From: Flavobacteriales bacterium
Lineage (GTDB): Bacteria; Bacteroidota; Bacteroidia; Flavobacteriales_E; Vicingaceae
Assembly (NCBI GenBank): GCA_029262915.1
Contig: JAJCYN010000146.1
Location: forward strand, 1 to 6,230
Direction of reading: 5' to 3'
DNA: 6,230 nucleotides
Shown here: positions 1 to 6,085 of the stretch, in pieces
Position numbering within the stretch: position 1 is the first letter of the stretch
Layout: every line of letters begins with the position of its first letter
Made by a program: the position numbers and the translations under genes
Notes under the pieces: model-generated
The model's database searches: none
Seen by the model: only the letters and a program-made list of their open reading frames with translations
Told to the model about the DNA's origin: nothing

Positions 1-1319
1 CATTTTTCGTTTTCTATTGCGATTTTCCCTCTTAATAATACTGTTTCCGTTTTTCCTGTTACTTCCCAGCCTTCATATCCTGAATAATCACATCTCATAT
101 GGTGCGTATCTACCGAAATAATATGTTCTTTATTAGGGTCAAAAATTACAATATCGGCATCAGCACCTATTGCAATAGTCCCTTTTCGAGGATACATTCC
201 AAAAATTTTAGCGGCATTGGTAGAACACACTTCAACAAATTTATTCAATGAGATTTTACCTTTTCTAACGCCTTCTGAATACATAAACTCCACTCGATGT
301 TCAATTGCTGGATGTCCGTTAGGAATCTTTGCAAAATTATCTTTTCCCATTGCTTTTTGCTCCAGTGTAAACGGGCAATGGTCTGTTCCAACTACTTGAA
401 CTAATCCTTGATTTATTCCACTCCACAATACTTCCTGGTCTTTCTTTTCTCTTAATGGAGGGCTCATTACCCATTTAGCACCATCTTCTCTTTCGTACAA
501 GGAAGCATCTATCATTAGATATTGTGAACACGTTTCTACAAATACTTTTTGGTTTCGTTGAGTTGCTTTTCGAACTGCATTTAATGCTCCTTCGCAAGTC
601 ATATGAACAATATATCCAGGACAACCAGTATAATTTAACATATCACAAAATCGCCCTGAAGCTTCTGCTTCGGTAACTTCTGGCTGAGATAAATAATGGT
701 AAAGCGGTTTGGTATTTCCTTCTGCTAAATTCTTCGCAATTAATGAATCAATCATATCTCCATTCGTTGCGTGAACAGTTACCAATCCTCCGTGCTTTTT
801 AACCACTTTCATTAATTGAACCATTTGTCCATCATCAATCATTAAGGCTCCTTTATAAGCCATAAATGTTTTGAAGGAAGTAATTCCTTCTTCTTCAATC
901 ATCTGAACTACTTCCTTAGCAACATCATCATTAAAATCGGTAACCGCCATATGGTAAGAATAATCTCCAACTGCCTTATGCTGAGATTTTTCTTGCCAGG
1001 TTTTTAATGCATTGTGTAAAGTATCTCCTTGTGTTTGAAGTATAAATTCAATTACCGAAGTTGTGCCACCGTGCAAAGCCGCTCGTGTTCCTGTTTCATA
1101 ATCATCACTTGAATAGGTTCCCATAAAAGGCATATCTAAGTGAACGTGAGGGTCAATTCCTCCTGGAAAAACTAATTTGTTAGTAGCGTCAATTACTTTT
1201 TCAGCATTATGATTTAAATTTTTGCCAATAGCAACTATCTTTTCTCCTTCTACATAAATATCAGCAACATAATCTGATTCTGCTGTAACTACTCTTCCAT
1301 TTTTTATTAATACTGACAT
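1..1319 (-). CDS. hydA: Dihydropyrimidinase / D-hydantoinase family cyclic amidohydrolase (C-terminus cut by window edge)
   Basis: Zinc-dependent cyclic amidohydrolase that hydrolyses 5,6-dihydrouracil or dihydrothymine (and often hydantoins) to the N-carbamoyl amino acid, the second step of reductive pyrimidine breakdown; cytosolic. The start is ATG at 1319, after an A-rich leader; 439 codons are visible and family members are about 460 residues, so roughly 20 residues are missing beyond position 1. The metal and catalytic residues known from bacterial hydantoinases are all seen: HxH in GGIDPHVHL (H58, H60), the lysine to be carboxylated in TSFKTFMAYKG (K150) with Y155 next to it, H183 in VTVHATNG, H239 in GYIVHMTCE and the aspartate of VGTDHCPF (D313). 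SPPLR at 286-290 is the usual substrate-loop segment. It is the last gene of the visible minus-strand series, 63 bp after the symporter. Dihydropyrimidinase is preferred over hydantoinase because of the neighbouring aminotransferase, aldehyde dehydrogenase and NCS1 permease; sequence alone does not fix the substrate. No frameshift is seen. Confidence 0.93.
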   Translation of the reverse strand, partial: MSVLIKNGRVVTAESDYVADIYVEGEKIVAIGKNLNHNAEKVIDATNKLVFPGGIDPHVHLDMPFMGTYSSDDYETGTRAALHGGTTSVIEFILQTQGDTLHNALKTWQEKSQHKAVGDYSYHMAVTDFNDDVAKEVVQMIEEEGITSFKTFMAYKGALMIDDGQMVQLMKVVKKHGGLVTVHATNGDMIDSLIAKNLAEGNTKPLYHYLSQPEVTEAEASGRFCDMLNYTGCPGYIVHMTCEGALNAVRKATQRNQKVFVETCSQYLMIDASLYEREDGAKWVMSPPLREKKDQEVLWSGINQGLVQVVGTDHCPFTLEQKAMGKDNFAKIPNGHPAIEHRVEFMYSEGVRKGKISLNKFVEVCSTNAAKIFGMYPRKGTIAIGADADIVIFDPNKEHIISVDTHHMRCDYSGYEGWEVTGKTETVLLRGKIAIENEK

Positions 1320-1382
1320 ATTATTTTTTGTAAAAAATTATAAATTTCAATATGCTCATTTTTTTTCAAATTTGCAAGATTT

Positions 1383-2897
1383 TCAACCTGTATTACCCGT
1401 GTTTAGATCGTTTTTTGACCTTTTATTATTAAAAACTAAACTTACCACTACACCAACAATAATTGCTAAGACAAATGATGGACCTAATTCTCCTAATTTC
1501 TCAAAATAAATTCCATATTTATCTGATGAACCAAAACCAAACTTAAAAAGAGGAACTGATAAAAACCCTGTTACCATAGATGCTATGGCTCCTTTTTCAG
1601 AAAATTTCTTCCAAAAAATAGATAAGATAATCGTGGGACAAAAAGTTGCTGCAATACCAGACCATCCAAACATTACAAACCAAAAGATCGTTCTTGTAGG
1701 AGAAACTATGGCTACTACCATTGCAACTCCTAATGCTAACAACGCAAGTATTAAAGTAATGATTCTTGATATTTTAGCGAGCTCTTCTTCTGTTTTATTT
1801 GGTTTGAAAATTTGTTGGTAAAAGTCTCTAGAAATCGCACTTGATGCTACCACCAAAAGGGAATCGATTGTTGACATAATTGCTGAAAGGACTGCTGCAA
1901 TATAAACTCCAATTAAGGTAAGTGGCATTACTCTTTCCACTAGAAGTGGCAGCACATTTTGTGCTCCATTTCCTAAAATTTCTTCTGGATTTTCTCCAAG
2001 AGAAGTTAAGAGATATCTTCCATAGATACCAACTAACACTGCACAAGAATCTGTTATTATTGTAAAAGCAATGGCAACCCAACGTCCTTTTTTAATTTCA
2101 GAGGTATCTTTAATAGACATAAATCGGATAAACAATTGTGGAGAGCCCATAAAACCTAACCCGATTAACATAAAACCTAAAATGGTAAAAAGATTCATTA
2201 AAGTAAAACCACCTTCTCCCCATATATTTAACATTGAAGGATTTAATGTTGTTAATTCTTGAGTAAAAGAAACAGTTGACTCTATTGAAAAATAAGCAAC
2301 TATTGGCAATAGGATTAAGCCAATAAGCATAATTAATCCTTGAAATAAATCTGACCAAGCAACAGCTACAAATCCTCCAGTAAAGATATATGCTAAAACA
2401 ATGAAAAAACCTAAAATTGCTCCTGTAAAATAGTTCCAACCAAGAAATGATTCAAATGCTGAACCTGTAGCATCAATTTGAGCGCTTACATATATTACAA
2501 CAAATAAAGAAAGTGCTGTGGCTGCTACAATTCGTAAGGTGTGAGTTGTTGATTTGAATCGGCTTACTAAATAATCTGGAATGGTAATGGAATCGTATTT
2601 ATCTGTCAATCGTTTGAACTTTTCTGCCATAAAAAACCAGGCAATTGCTACACCTGCAACTTCTCCTAAAACCACCCAAAAGGCAGAAACACCTACCATT
2701 GCGCCAAGTCCTGTCAACCCAAGTAATAACCAAGCAGATTCCCCTGTTGCCCTAGCAGAAAAAGCAACCACCCAAAACCCTAACTTTTTCCCTCCTACAT
2801 AATAATCCTTTACATTTTTTACTTTTTTAGAAGCAAAATATCCTATCATAAATAGAACAATAAAGTAGAGGAATAATATGATGTATTTCGTTACCAA
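1383..2897 (-). CDS. Sodium:solute symporter, PutP-like (SSS family)
   Basis: Inner-membrane sodium-coupled importer, 504 residues, the family's usual length. PutP-like signatures are clear: YYVGGKKLG near residue 33, WLLLGLTG at 56-63, GGFVAVAWSDLFQG at 174-187, GSPQLFIRFM at 251-260 and AAVLSAIMSTIDSLLVVASSAISRD at 334-358. S342-T343 in the last correspond to the Ser/Thr pair of the PutP sodium site. About 13 membrane segments are visible, the first at about 4-22 and the last at about 472-490. The start codon is TTG (2895-2897): no ATG occurs before codon 17, which lies inside TM1, and the protein starting at TTG matches the PutP N-terminus in length. This TTG lies in the same frame as, and 3 bp after, the permease stop, so translational coupling is likely. 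The position of PutP Asp55 is a glycine (G52), followed by Glu53. Substrate unknown; context suggests a pyrimidine, a ureido compound or a beta-amino acid, but proline or another solute cannot be excluded. Confidence 0.9.
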   Translation of the reverse strand: MVTKYIILFLYFIVLFMIGYFASKKVKNVKDYYVGGKKLGFWVVAFSARATGESAWLLLGLTGLGAMVGVSAFWVVLGEVAGVAIAWFFMAEKFKRLTDKYDSITIPDYLVSRFKSTTHTLRIVAATALSLFVVIYVSAQIDATGSAFESFLGWNYFTGAILGFFIVLAYIFTGGFVAVAWSDLFQGLIMLIGLILLPIVAYFSIESTVSFTQELTTLNPSMLNIWGEGGFTLMNLFTILGFMLIGLGFMGSPQLFIRFMSIKDTSEIKKGRWVAIAFTIITDSCAVLVGIYGRYLLTSLGENPEEILGNGAQNVLPLLVERVMPLTLIGVYIAAVLSAIMSTIDSLLVVASSAISRDFYQQIFKPNKTEEELAKISRIITLILALLALGVAMVVAIVSPTRTIFWFVMFGWSGIAATFCPTIILSIFWKKFSEKGAIASMVTGFLSVPLFKFGFGSSDKYGIYFEKLGELGPSFVLAIIVGVVVSLVFNNKRSKNDLNTGNTG

Positions 2898-2900
2898 AAG

Positions 2901-4580
2901 TTAGTTCTGTTGTTTTTTCATTAAAAAATAATAGAGAAAAAATGAAATAATGAATCCACTAAACCAAGAAACAGAGTATAGCGACTCCATCACTGGAATC
3001 CATTTACCTCCAATGGCAATAAAAGCACCAATAAAAAGTGAAATGATTGCTACTTTATTAAATCCTGAACCTCCAAATGAATAGATCCCGTTTTCTTTAT
3101 AAAGATCTGCTAATTGAATTTCTTTTTTTCTGATAATAAAATAATCACAAACTAAAATCGCTAATACTGGTCCAAGAACAGCACTGATATCTATTAATAA
3201 TCCTTGTATTTCATTCAACAATAACCAAGGGCAGATAATAATTCCGATAATTCCCGTAATGATTCCACCTGTTCTAAAGCTAATCAATTTTGGAGACAGA
3301 TTAGAAAAAGCATTGGCTGGGGCAATTACATTTGCTGCAATGTTCGTACTTAAAGTGGCTATTATCATAAATATTTGGGAAATAATAACAACCCAAGCAC
3401 TATCGAATTTTGCCAATAAAGAAATCGGGTCCCAAGGTGCATCGTTAGCAATTAACACATCATCAAAATTGATAACTGCTGCACAGGTAACAAAAATTCC
3501 TACAAAGGAATATAACATCATTGTACCTGGTAAACCAATAAATTGCCCTTTTACTTGTGCTGCTTGTGAAGATGAATAGCGTGTAATATCTGCTATGCTT
3601 AACGACATTGTTGCCCAAAAACCAACCATTGCTGTTAGCCATATTAAATATCCCCAAATTTTGCTTCCAAAAGAAGCTTGTTCTGTTTGTACGGAAACAT
3701 CTGCAATTGAGGAAGTTATTTTTTCATTTTTAAGTTGAACTTGATAACTGTCATTTTCATTTAGTTCTGCTATAGATATGGGGCTAGAACTTAACGTATT
3801 CCATCCCAATTCTTTACCATTAAAAGTTAATTGATAGCTATCTGCTTTTGGGTTTCCTTCTTTATCGGTAATGGCATTAATTTGAAGAAAAGTTTCATTT
3901 GATTCTTGATAAATTTCTGCAACAGGTCTTTCTAATTGCTGACTTTGTTCCAGTACAATCCCAAAACCACCAGCCTTATTCCATCCCCAACCAATTAACA
4001 ATAACCCCATTATAATAAGGATAGGCGCTGAATATTCTTCTAACCATTTAATACTTTCTGTTCCTTTCCATATAAAAAACATATTAAAAACCCAGAAAAT
4101 GGCAAAACTTACAAATTGTCCAATTGAAAGTCCAACAGCGGCTTCTCCTCCTGTAGCAGCAATAAATATAGAATAAATGGCTAATCCTCCTAACCAAGTA
4201 TTTACGCCAAACCAACCACAGGCAACAATACCACGAATAACTGATGGTATATTAATTCCTTTGGTTCCAAAAGATGAACGACCTATTACAGGAAAAGGAA
4301 CACCATATTTTACTCCTGCGTGTCCATTTAGTACCATTGGTACGGTAATTATTAAATTAGCAACTCCAATAATAATTAATGCTTCCCACCAGCTTAATCC
4401 TGTTTTTATCATATAAGAAGCCAACAAATAGGTTGGAATACAAACAGCCATTCCTACCCACAATGCAGCAAGATTTAGCACACTCCAAGTCCTTTTTTCT
4501 TTAGGCACAGGAGCTAAATCTTCGCTATAAAGTGGCGATGATGAGAGGTCTTCTTGTAATTCTACTATTTCTTTACTCAT
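2901..4580 (-). CDS. NCS1-family nucleobase/hydantoin/allantoin-type permease with an extra periplasmic domain
   Basis: Inner-membrane cation symporter of the nucleobase:cation symporter-1 family (relatives Mhp1, PucI, CodB), 559 residues against the usual 480-500. The start is ATG at 4580. TM1-TM5 fall at about 33-57, 64-83, 114-139, 152-171 and 185-201; TM6-TM12 at about 308-330, 348-369, 393-420, 436-456, 459-482, 508-528 and 538-555. Family residues seen: GWFGVNTWLGG with W123 and N127 (Mhp1 W117/Q121 positions), TAMVGFWATMSLSIADITRY in TM6 with W322, and ATLSTNIAANVIAPANAF in TM8, where A408, S411, T412 and N417 match the Mhp1 sodium- and ligand-site positions A309, S312, T313 and N318. 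The extra length is residues about 203-306, a polar segment with a fibronectin-III-like pattern that should face the periplasm. Uracil, thymine, dihydropyrimidine, hydantoin or allantoin are all possible substrates; the downstream dihydropyrimidinase favours a pyrimidine. It follows the aminotransferase after 66 bp. Confidence 0.92.
   Translation of the reverse strand: MSKEIVELQEDLSSSPLYSEDLAPVPKEKRTWSVLNLAALWVGMAVCIPTYLLASYMIKTGLSWWEALIIIGVANLIITVPMVLNGHAGVKYGVPFPVIGRSSFGTKGINIPSVIRGIVACGWFGVNTWLGGLAIYSIFIAATGGEAAVGLSIGQFVSFAIFWVFNMFFIWKGTESIKWLEEYSAPILIIMGLLLIGWGWNKAGGFGIVLEQSQQLERPVAEIYQESNETFLQINAITDKEGNPKADSYQLTFNGKELGWNTLSSSPISIAELNENDSYQVQLKNEKITSSIADVSVQTEQASFGSKIWGYLIWLTAMVGFWATMSLSIADITRYSSSQAAQVKGQFIGLPGTMMLYSFVGIFVTCAAVINFDDVLIANDAPWDPISLLAKFDSAWVVIISQIFMIIATLSTNIAANVIAPANAFSNLSPKLISFRTGGIITGIIGIIICPWLLLNEIQGLLIDISAVLGPVLAILVCDYFIIRKKEIQLADLYKENGIYSFGGSGFNKVAIISLFIGAFIAIGGKWIPVMESLYSVSWFSGFIISFFLYYFLMKKQQN
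3672..3941 (-). other. Fibronectin-III-like insertion in the TM5-TM6 loop of the NCS1 permease
   Basis: Protein segment, residues about 214-303 of the permease. It is hydrophilic and alternates short beta-like stretches with turns: ETFLQINAIT, then SYQLTFNG, GWNTL, SISIAELNENDSYQVQLKN and finally SIADVSVQTE. The order Y-x-L/V near the middle, a tryptophan shortly after, then L-x-E-N-x-x-Y-x-V and an ending V-x-T-E is the usual spacing of a fibronectin type III repeat. The typical NCS1 loop here is a few residues to about 20 long. Using Mhp1 landmarks, numbering is offset by about 6 in TM3 and about 99-102 in TM6-TM8, which places an insert of about 90-95 residues here. In the LeuT-like fold this loop is on the outside, so the domain would sit in the periplasm. 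The FN3 assignment is from pattern only. Confidence 0.55.
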
Positions 4581-4591
4581 TAAATAAAAGT

Positions 4592-4656
4592 GATGAGTTG
4601 TGAGTGTTGAGTTATGAGTAATTCATAATTCTTAACTCAAAAACTCTTAATTCTCA
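4592..4656. repeat. Palindromic element of 7-bp units, copy A, between aminotransferase and permease
   Basis: On the plus strand, 4592-4619 is four heptamers in exact register, each of the form NNTGAGT (GATGAGT, TGTGAGT, GTTGAGT, TATGAGT). After one A at 4620 the orientation flips: ATTCATA, ATTCTTA and ACTCAAA (4621-4641), one extra base, then ACTCTTA and ATTCTCA (4643-4656). The halves are roughly inverse complements and can fold, for example TTGAGTTA 4607-4614 with TAACTCAA 4633-4640, or TTATGA 4612-4617 with TCATAA 4623-4628. It fills nearly the whole 66-bp spacer and covers the last codons and stop of the aminotransferase. It shares an exact 14-mer with copy B (4621-4634 here). A structured mRNA spacer or a dispersed genomic repeat are both possible; it lacks the GC-rich stem and T-run of a typical intrinsic terminator. 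Confidence 0.7.
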
Positions 4657-5999
4657 TAATATTCATCAGCTATTGAAACTACTTGTGAGATAATTTCTAA
4701 ACCTTCATCAATTTCTTTTTTTGTAATATTTAGTGGTGGAGCAATAAAAATCCAATTCCATCTCACGAAAGTGTGCATTCCCAATTCACGAACTTTCGCA
4801 GCCATTCGGTTGGTTACTTCCATATCTGTAGGTTTGGCATTAAAAGGAGTAACGGGTTCTTTCGTTTCTCTATTTTTTACTAGCTCTATACACCCTAATA
4901 GGCCTGTGTTTCTAAAATCGCCAATGGAAGGATGTTTTTCTTTTAACTTTTCAATTTGTTGTTCCATATAAACGCCCATTTCAACAGCGTTAGCAACCAT
5001 ATTTTCTTCTTCTATAATTTTTATATTTTCTAGTGCAGCAGCACAACAGGTTGCGTGGGCGGAATAAGTTAACCCCAAAACCATAGGAATATCATTAAAA
5101 TGATTGGCAATTTTATCGGTAACCATCATTGCACCTAATGGTAAGTAACCAGAAGTTAATCCTTTTGCCATACACATAATATCTGGTGTAACATTGTGGT
5201 TATCAATCCCAAACATTTTACCTGTTCGTCCAAAACCGCTCATTACCTCATCATCAATCATTAAAATGCCATACTTATCACATATCTCACGTATTTTTTT
5301 AAGATACATTGGTGGATATTTAATACAACCTGAAGAACCTGATTCTCCTTCAAACAAAATTGCTGCAACACTTTCTGGATTTTCAAATTGAAGTATTCTT
5401 TCTAAATGTGCAATTGCTTTTTCTCCGCATTCTTCAATGGAATTTGTTCCCCAAGGACATCTGTATGCATACGGATTCTCTACGTGAACAATGTTAGGAA
5501 CTCCTTGTACATCTGCAACGTGACCTCGAGGGTCACCTCCACTGGCAGTTATTGCACCATAAGTTGCTCCGTGATATGCTCTGTAATGGGTTATTATTTT
5601 ATGACGGCCGGTATATATTCTAGCTAATTTAATGGAGTTTTCGATGGCTTCTGCACCTCCTAAAGTAAAAAGAGCTTTTGTTAAATTCCCTGGTGTTATA
5701 TCTGCTAATTTTTTTCCTAACTCACCTCGAACTTCAGATGCTACACCAGGAAATAAATAGGCAAATTGTTGCATTTGTTTTGTAACTGCTTCAGTTACTT
5801 GTTGATTTCCGTGCCCAATATTTACATTCATTAATTGAGATGAAAAATCGATGTACTTTTTCCCATCTCTATCATAAAAATAAACTCCTTTTGCACTTAC
5901 TGCGTCAATTGGGTTTAATCCTGCTTGTTTCGACCAAGAAAACAGTGTGTAATCTAAATTGTTTTGTACGATTTGGCCTTTGTCTGTTATTGTATTCAT
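4647..5999 (-). CDS. Class III PLP-dependent aminotransferase (probable beta-alanine / omega-amino acid aminotransferase)
   Basis: Cytosolic fold-type I transaminase, 450 residues, normal length for class III (omega) aminotransferases. Seen in order: substrate-side N-terminus with LFSWSKQAGL; cofactor-phosphate loop LGGAEAIENSIKLAR at 113-127; Y142-H143-G144 of YHGATYG, whose aromatic residue stacks on PLP; IDDEVMSGFGRTG at 248-260, with D250 expected to bind the pyridine nitrogen; K279 in MAKGLTSGYLPLGA as the Schiff-base lysine; TYSAHATCCAAALENI at 311-326; and FVRWNWIFIAPPL near 411-423, whose R413 is a candidate for the carboxylate-binding switch arginine. ATG at 5999 is chosen over the TTG one codon upstream. 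With dihydropyrimidinase and aldehyde dehydrogenase nearby, the likely job is beta-alanine or 3-aminoisobutyrate to the semialdehyde with pyruvate or 2-oxoglutarate as acceptor; taurine or 4-aminobutyrate are alternatives within the family. Both flanking spacers hold the same kind of 7-bp repeat, and the 3' one includes the stop codon. Confidence 0.92.
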   Translation of the reverse strand: MNTITDKGQIVQNNLDYTLFSWSKQAGLNPIDAVSAKGVYFYDRDGKKYIDFSSQLMNVNIGHGNQQVTEAVTKQMQQFAYLFPGVASEVRGELGKKLADITPGNLTKALFTLGGAEAIENSIKLARIYTGRHKIITHYRAYHGATYGAITASGGDPRGHVADVQGVPNIVHVENPYAYRCPWGTNSIEECGEKAIAHLERILQFENPESVAAILFEGESGSSGCIKYPPMYLKKIREICDKYGILMIDDEVMSGFGRTGKMFGIDNHNVTPDIMCMAKGLTSGYLPLGAMMVTDKIANHFNDIPMVLGLTYSAHATCCAAALENIKIIEEENMVANAVEMGVYMEQQIEKLKEKHPSIGDFRNTGLLGCIELVKNRETKEPVTPFNAKPTDMEVTNRMAAKVRELGMHTFVRWNWIFIAPPLNITKKEIDEGLEIISQVVSIADEYYEN

Positions 6000-6003
6000 C
6001 AAA

Positions 6004-6076
6004 ATTAAGTTATGAGTTTTTGAATTATAAGTTATGAGTTAATTTTTTACTCAACATTCATAATTCTTAATTCATC
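6004..6076. repeat. Palindromic element of 7-bp units, copy B, between aldehyde dehydrogenase and aminotransferase
   Basis: Same design as the element at 4592-4656. On the plus strand the left arm holds ATTAAGT and TATGAGT (6004-6017), one extra base, then TTTGAAT, TATAAGT and TATGAGT (6019-6039). After a T-rich centre the right arm is four in-register heptamers: ACTCAAC, ATTCATA, ATTCTTA and ATTCATC (6049-6076). Possible pairings include GAATTAT 6022-6028 with ATAATTC 6060-6066 and TGAGT 6035-6039 with ACTCA 6049-6053. The 14-mer at 6056-6069 is identical to 4621-4634 of copy A. It occupies most of the 86-bp spacer upstream of the aminotransferase ATG. No Bacteroidota-type promoter (TTTG with TAnnTTTG) is seen within it. 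Confidence 0.7.
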
Positions 6077-6085
6077 ATTTTTTTA

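Noticed and set aside
217..399. Plus-strand open frame of 60 codons antisense to the dihydropyrimidinase gene.
   Set aside because: The minus-strand frame encodes a complete set of conserved hydantoinase motifs; the plus-strand product resembles no family and has no start context.
1320..1382. A/T-rich spacer before the dihydropyrimidinase gene, with the 8-bp palindrome CAAATTTG (1367-1374) and TTTG/TATAATTT-like words on the minus strand.
   Set aside because: The possible -33 and -7 elements are about 24 bp apart instead of about 19 and the -7 box lacks its TTTG end; the palindrome is short and expected by chance in AT-rich DNA. Neither a promoter nor an operator is supported, and there is no hairpin with T-run for a terminator.
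1828..2439. Additional minus-strand open frames overlapping the symporter gene (1828-2082 and 2110-2439).
   Set aside because: They are out-of-frame shadows of the symporter, rich in Cys, Phe, Tyr and Asn as expected from shifted membrane-protein codons, with no family features.
4592..4656. Reading the spacer repeat as a CRISPR array or an intrinsic terminator.
   Set aside because: The units are only 7 bp with no spacers between them, so it is not CRISPR; the stems are AT-rich without a following T-run on the transcribed strand, so it is not a convincing terminator.
5406..5627. Plus-strand open frame of 73 codons with several cysteines, antisense to the aminotransferase.
   Set aside because: It lies opposite the conserved PLP-binding region, whose coding constraint explains the open frame; no independent evidence supports a gene.
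6000..6002. TTG codon directly before the aminotransferase ATG as an alternative start.
   Set aside because: The adjacent ATG gives the same protein minus one residue and is the more usual start; there is no sign that TTG is used.
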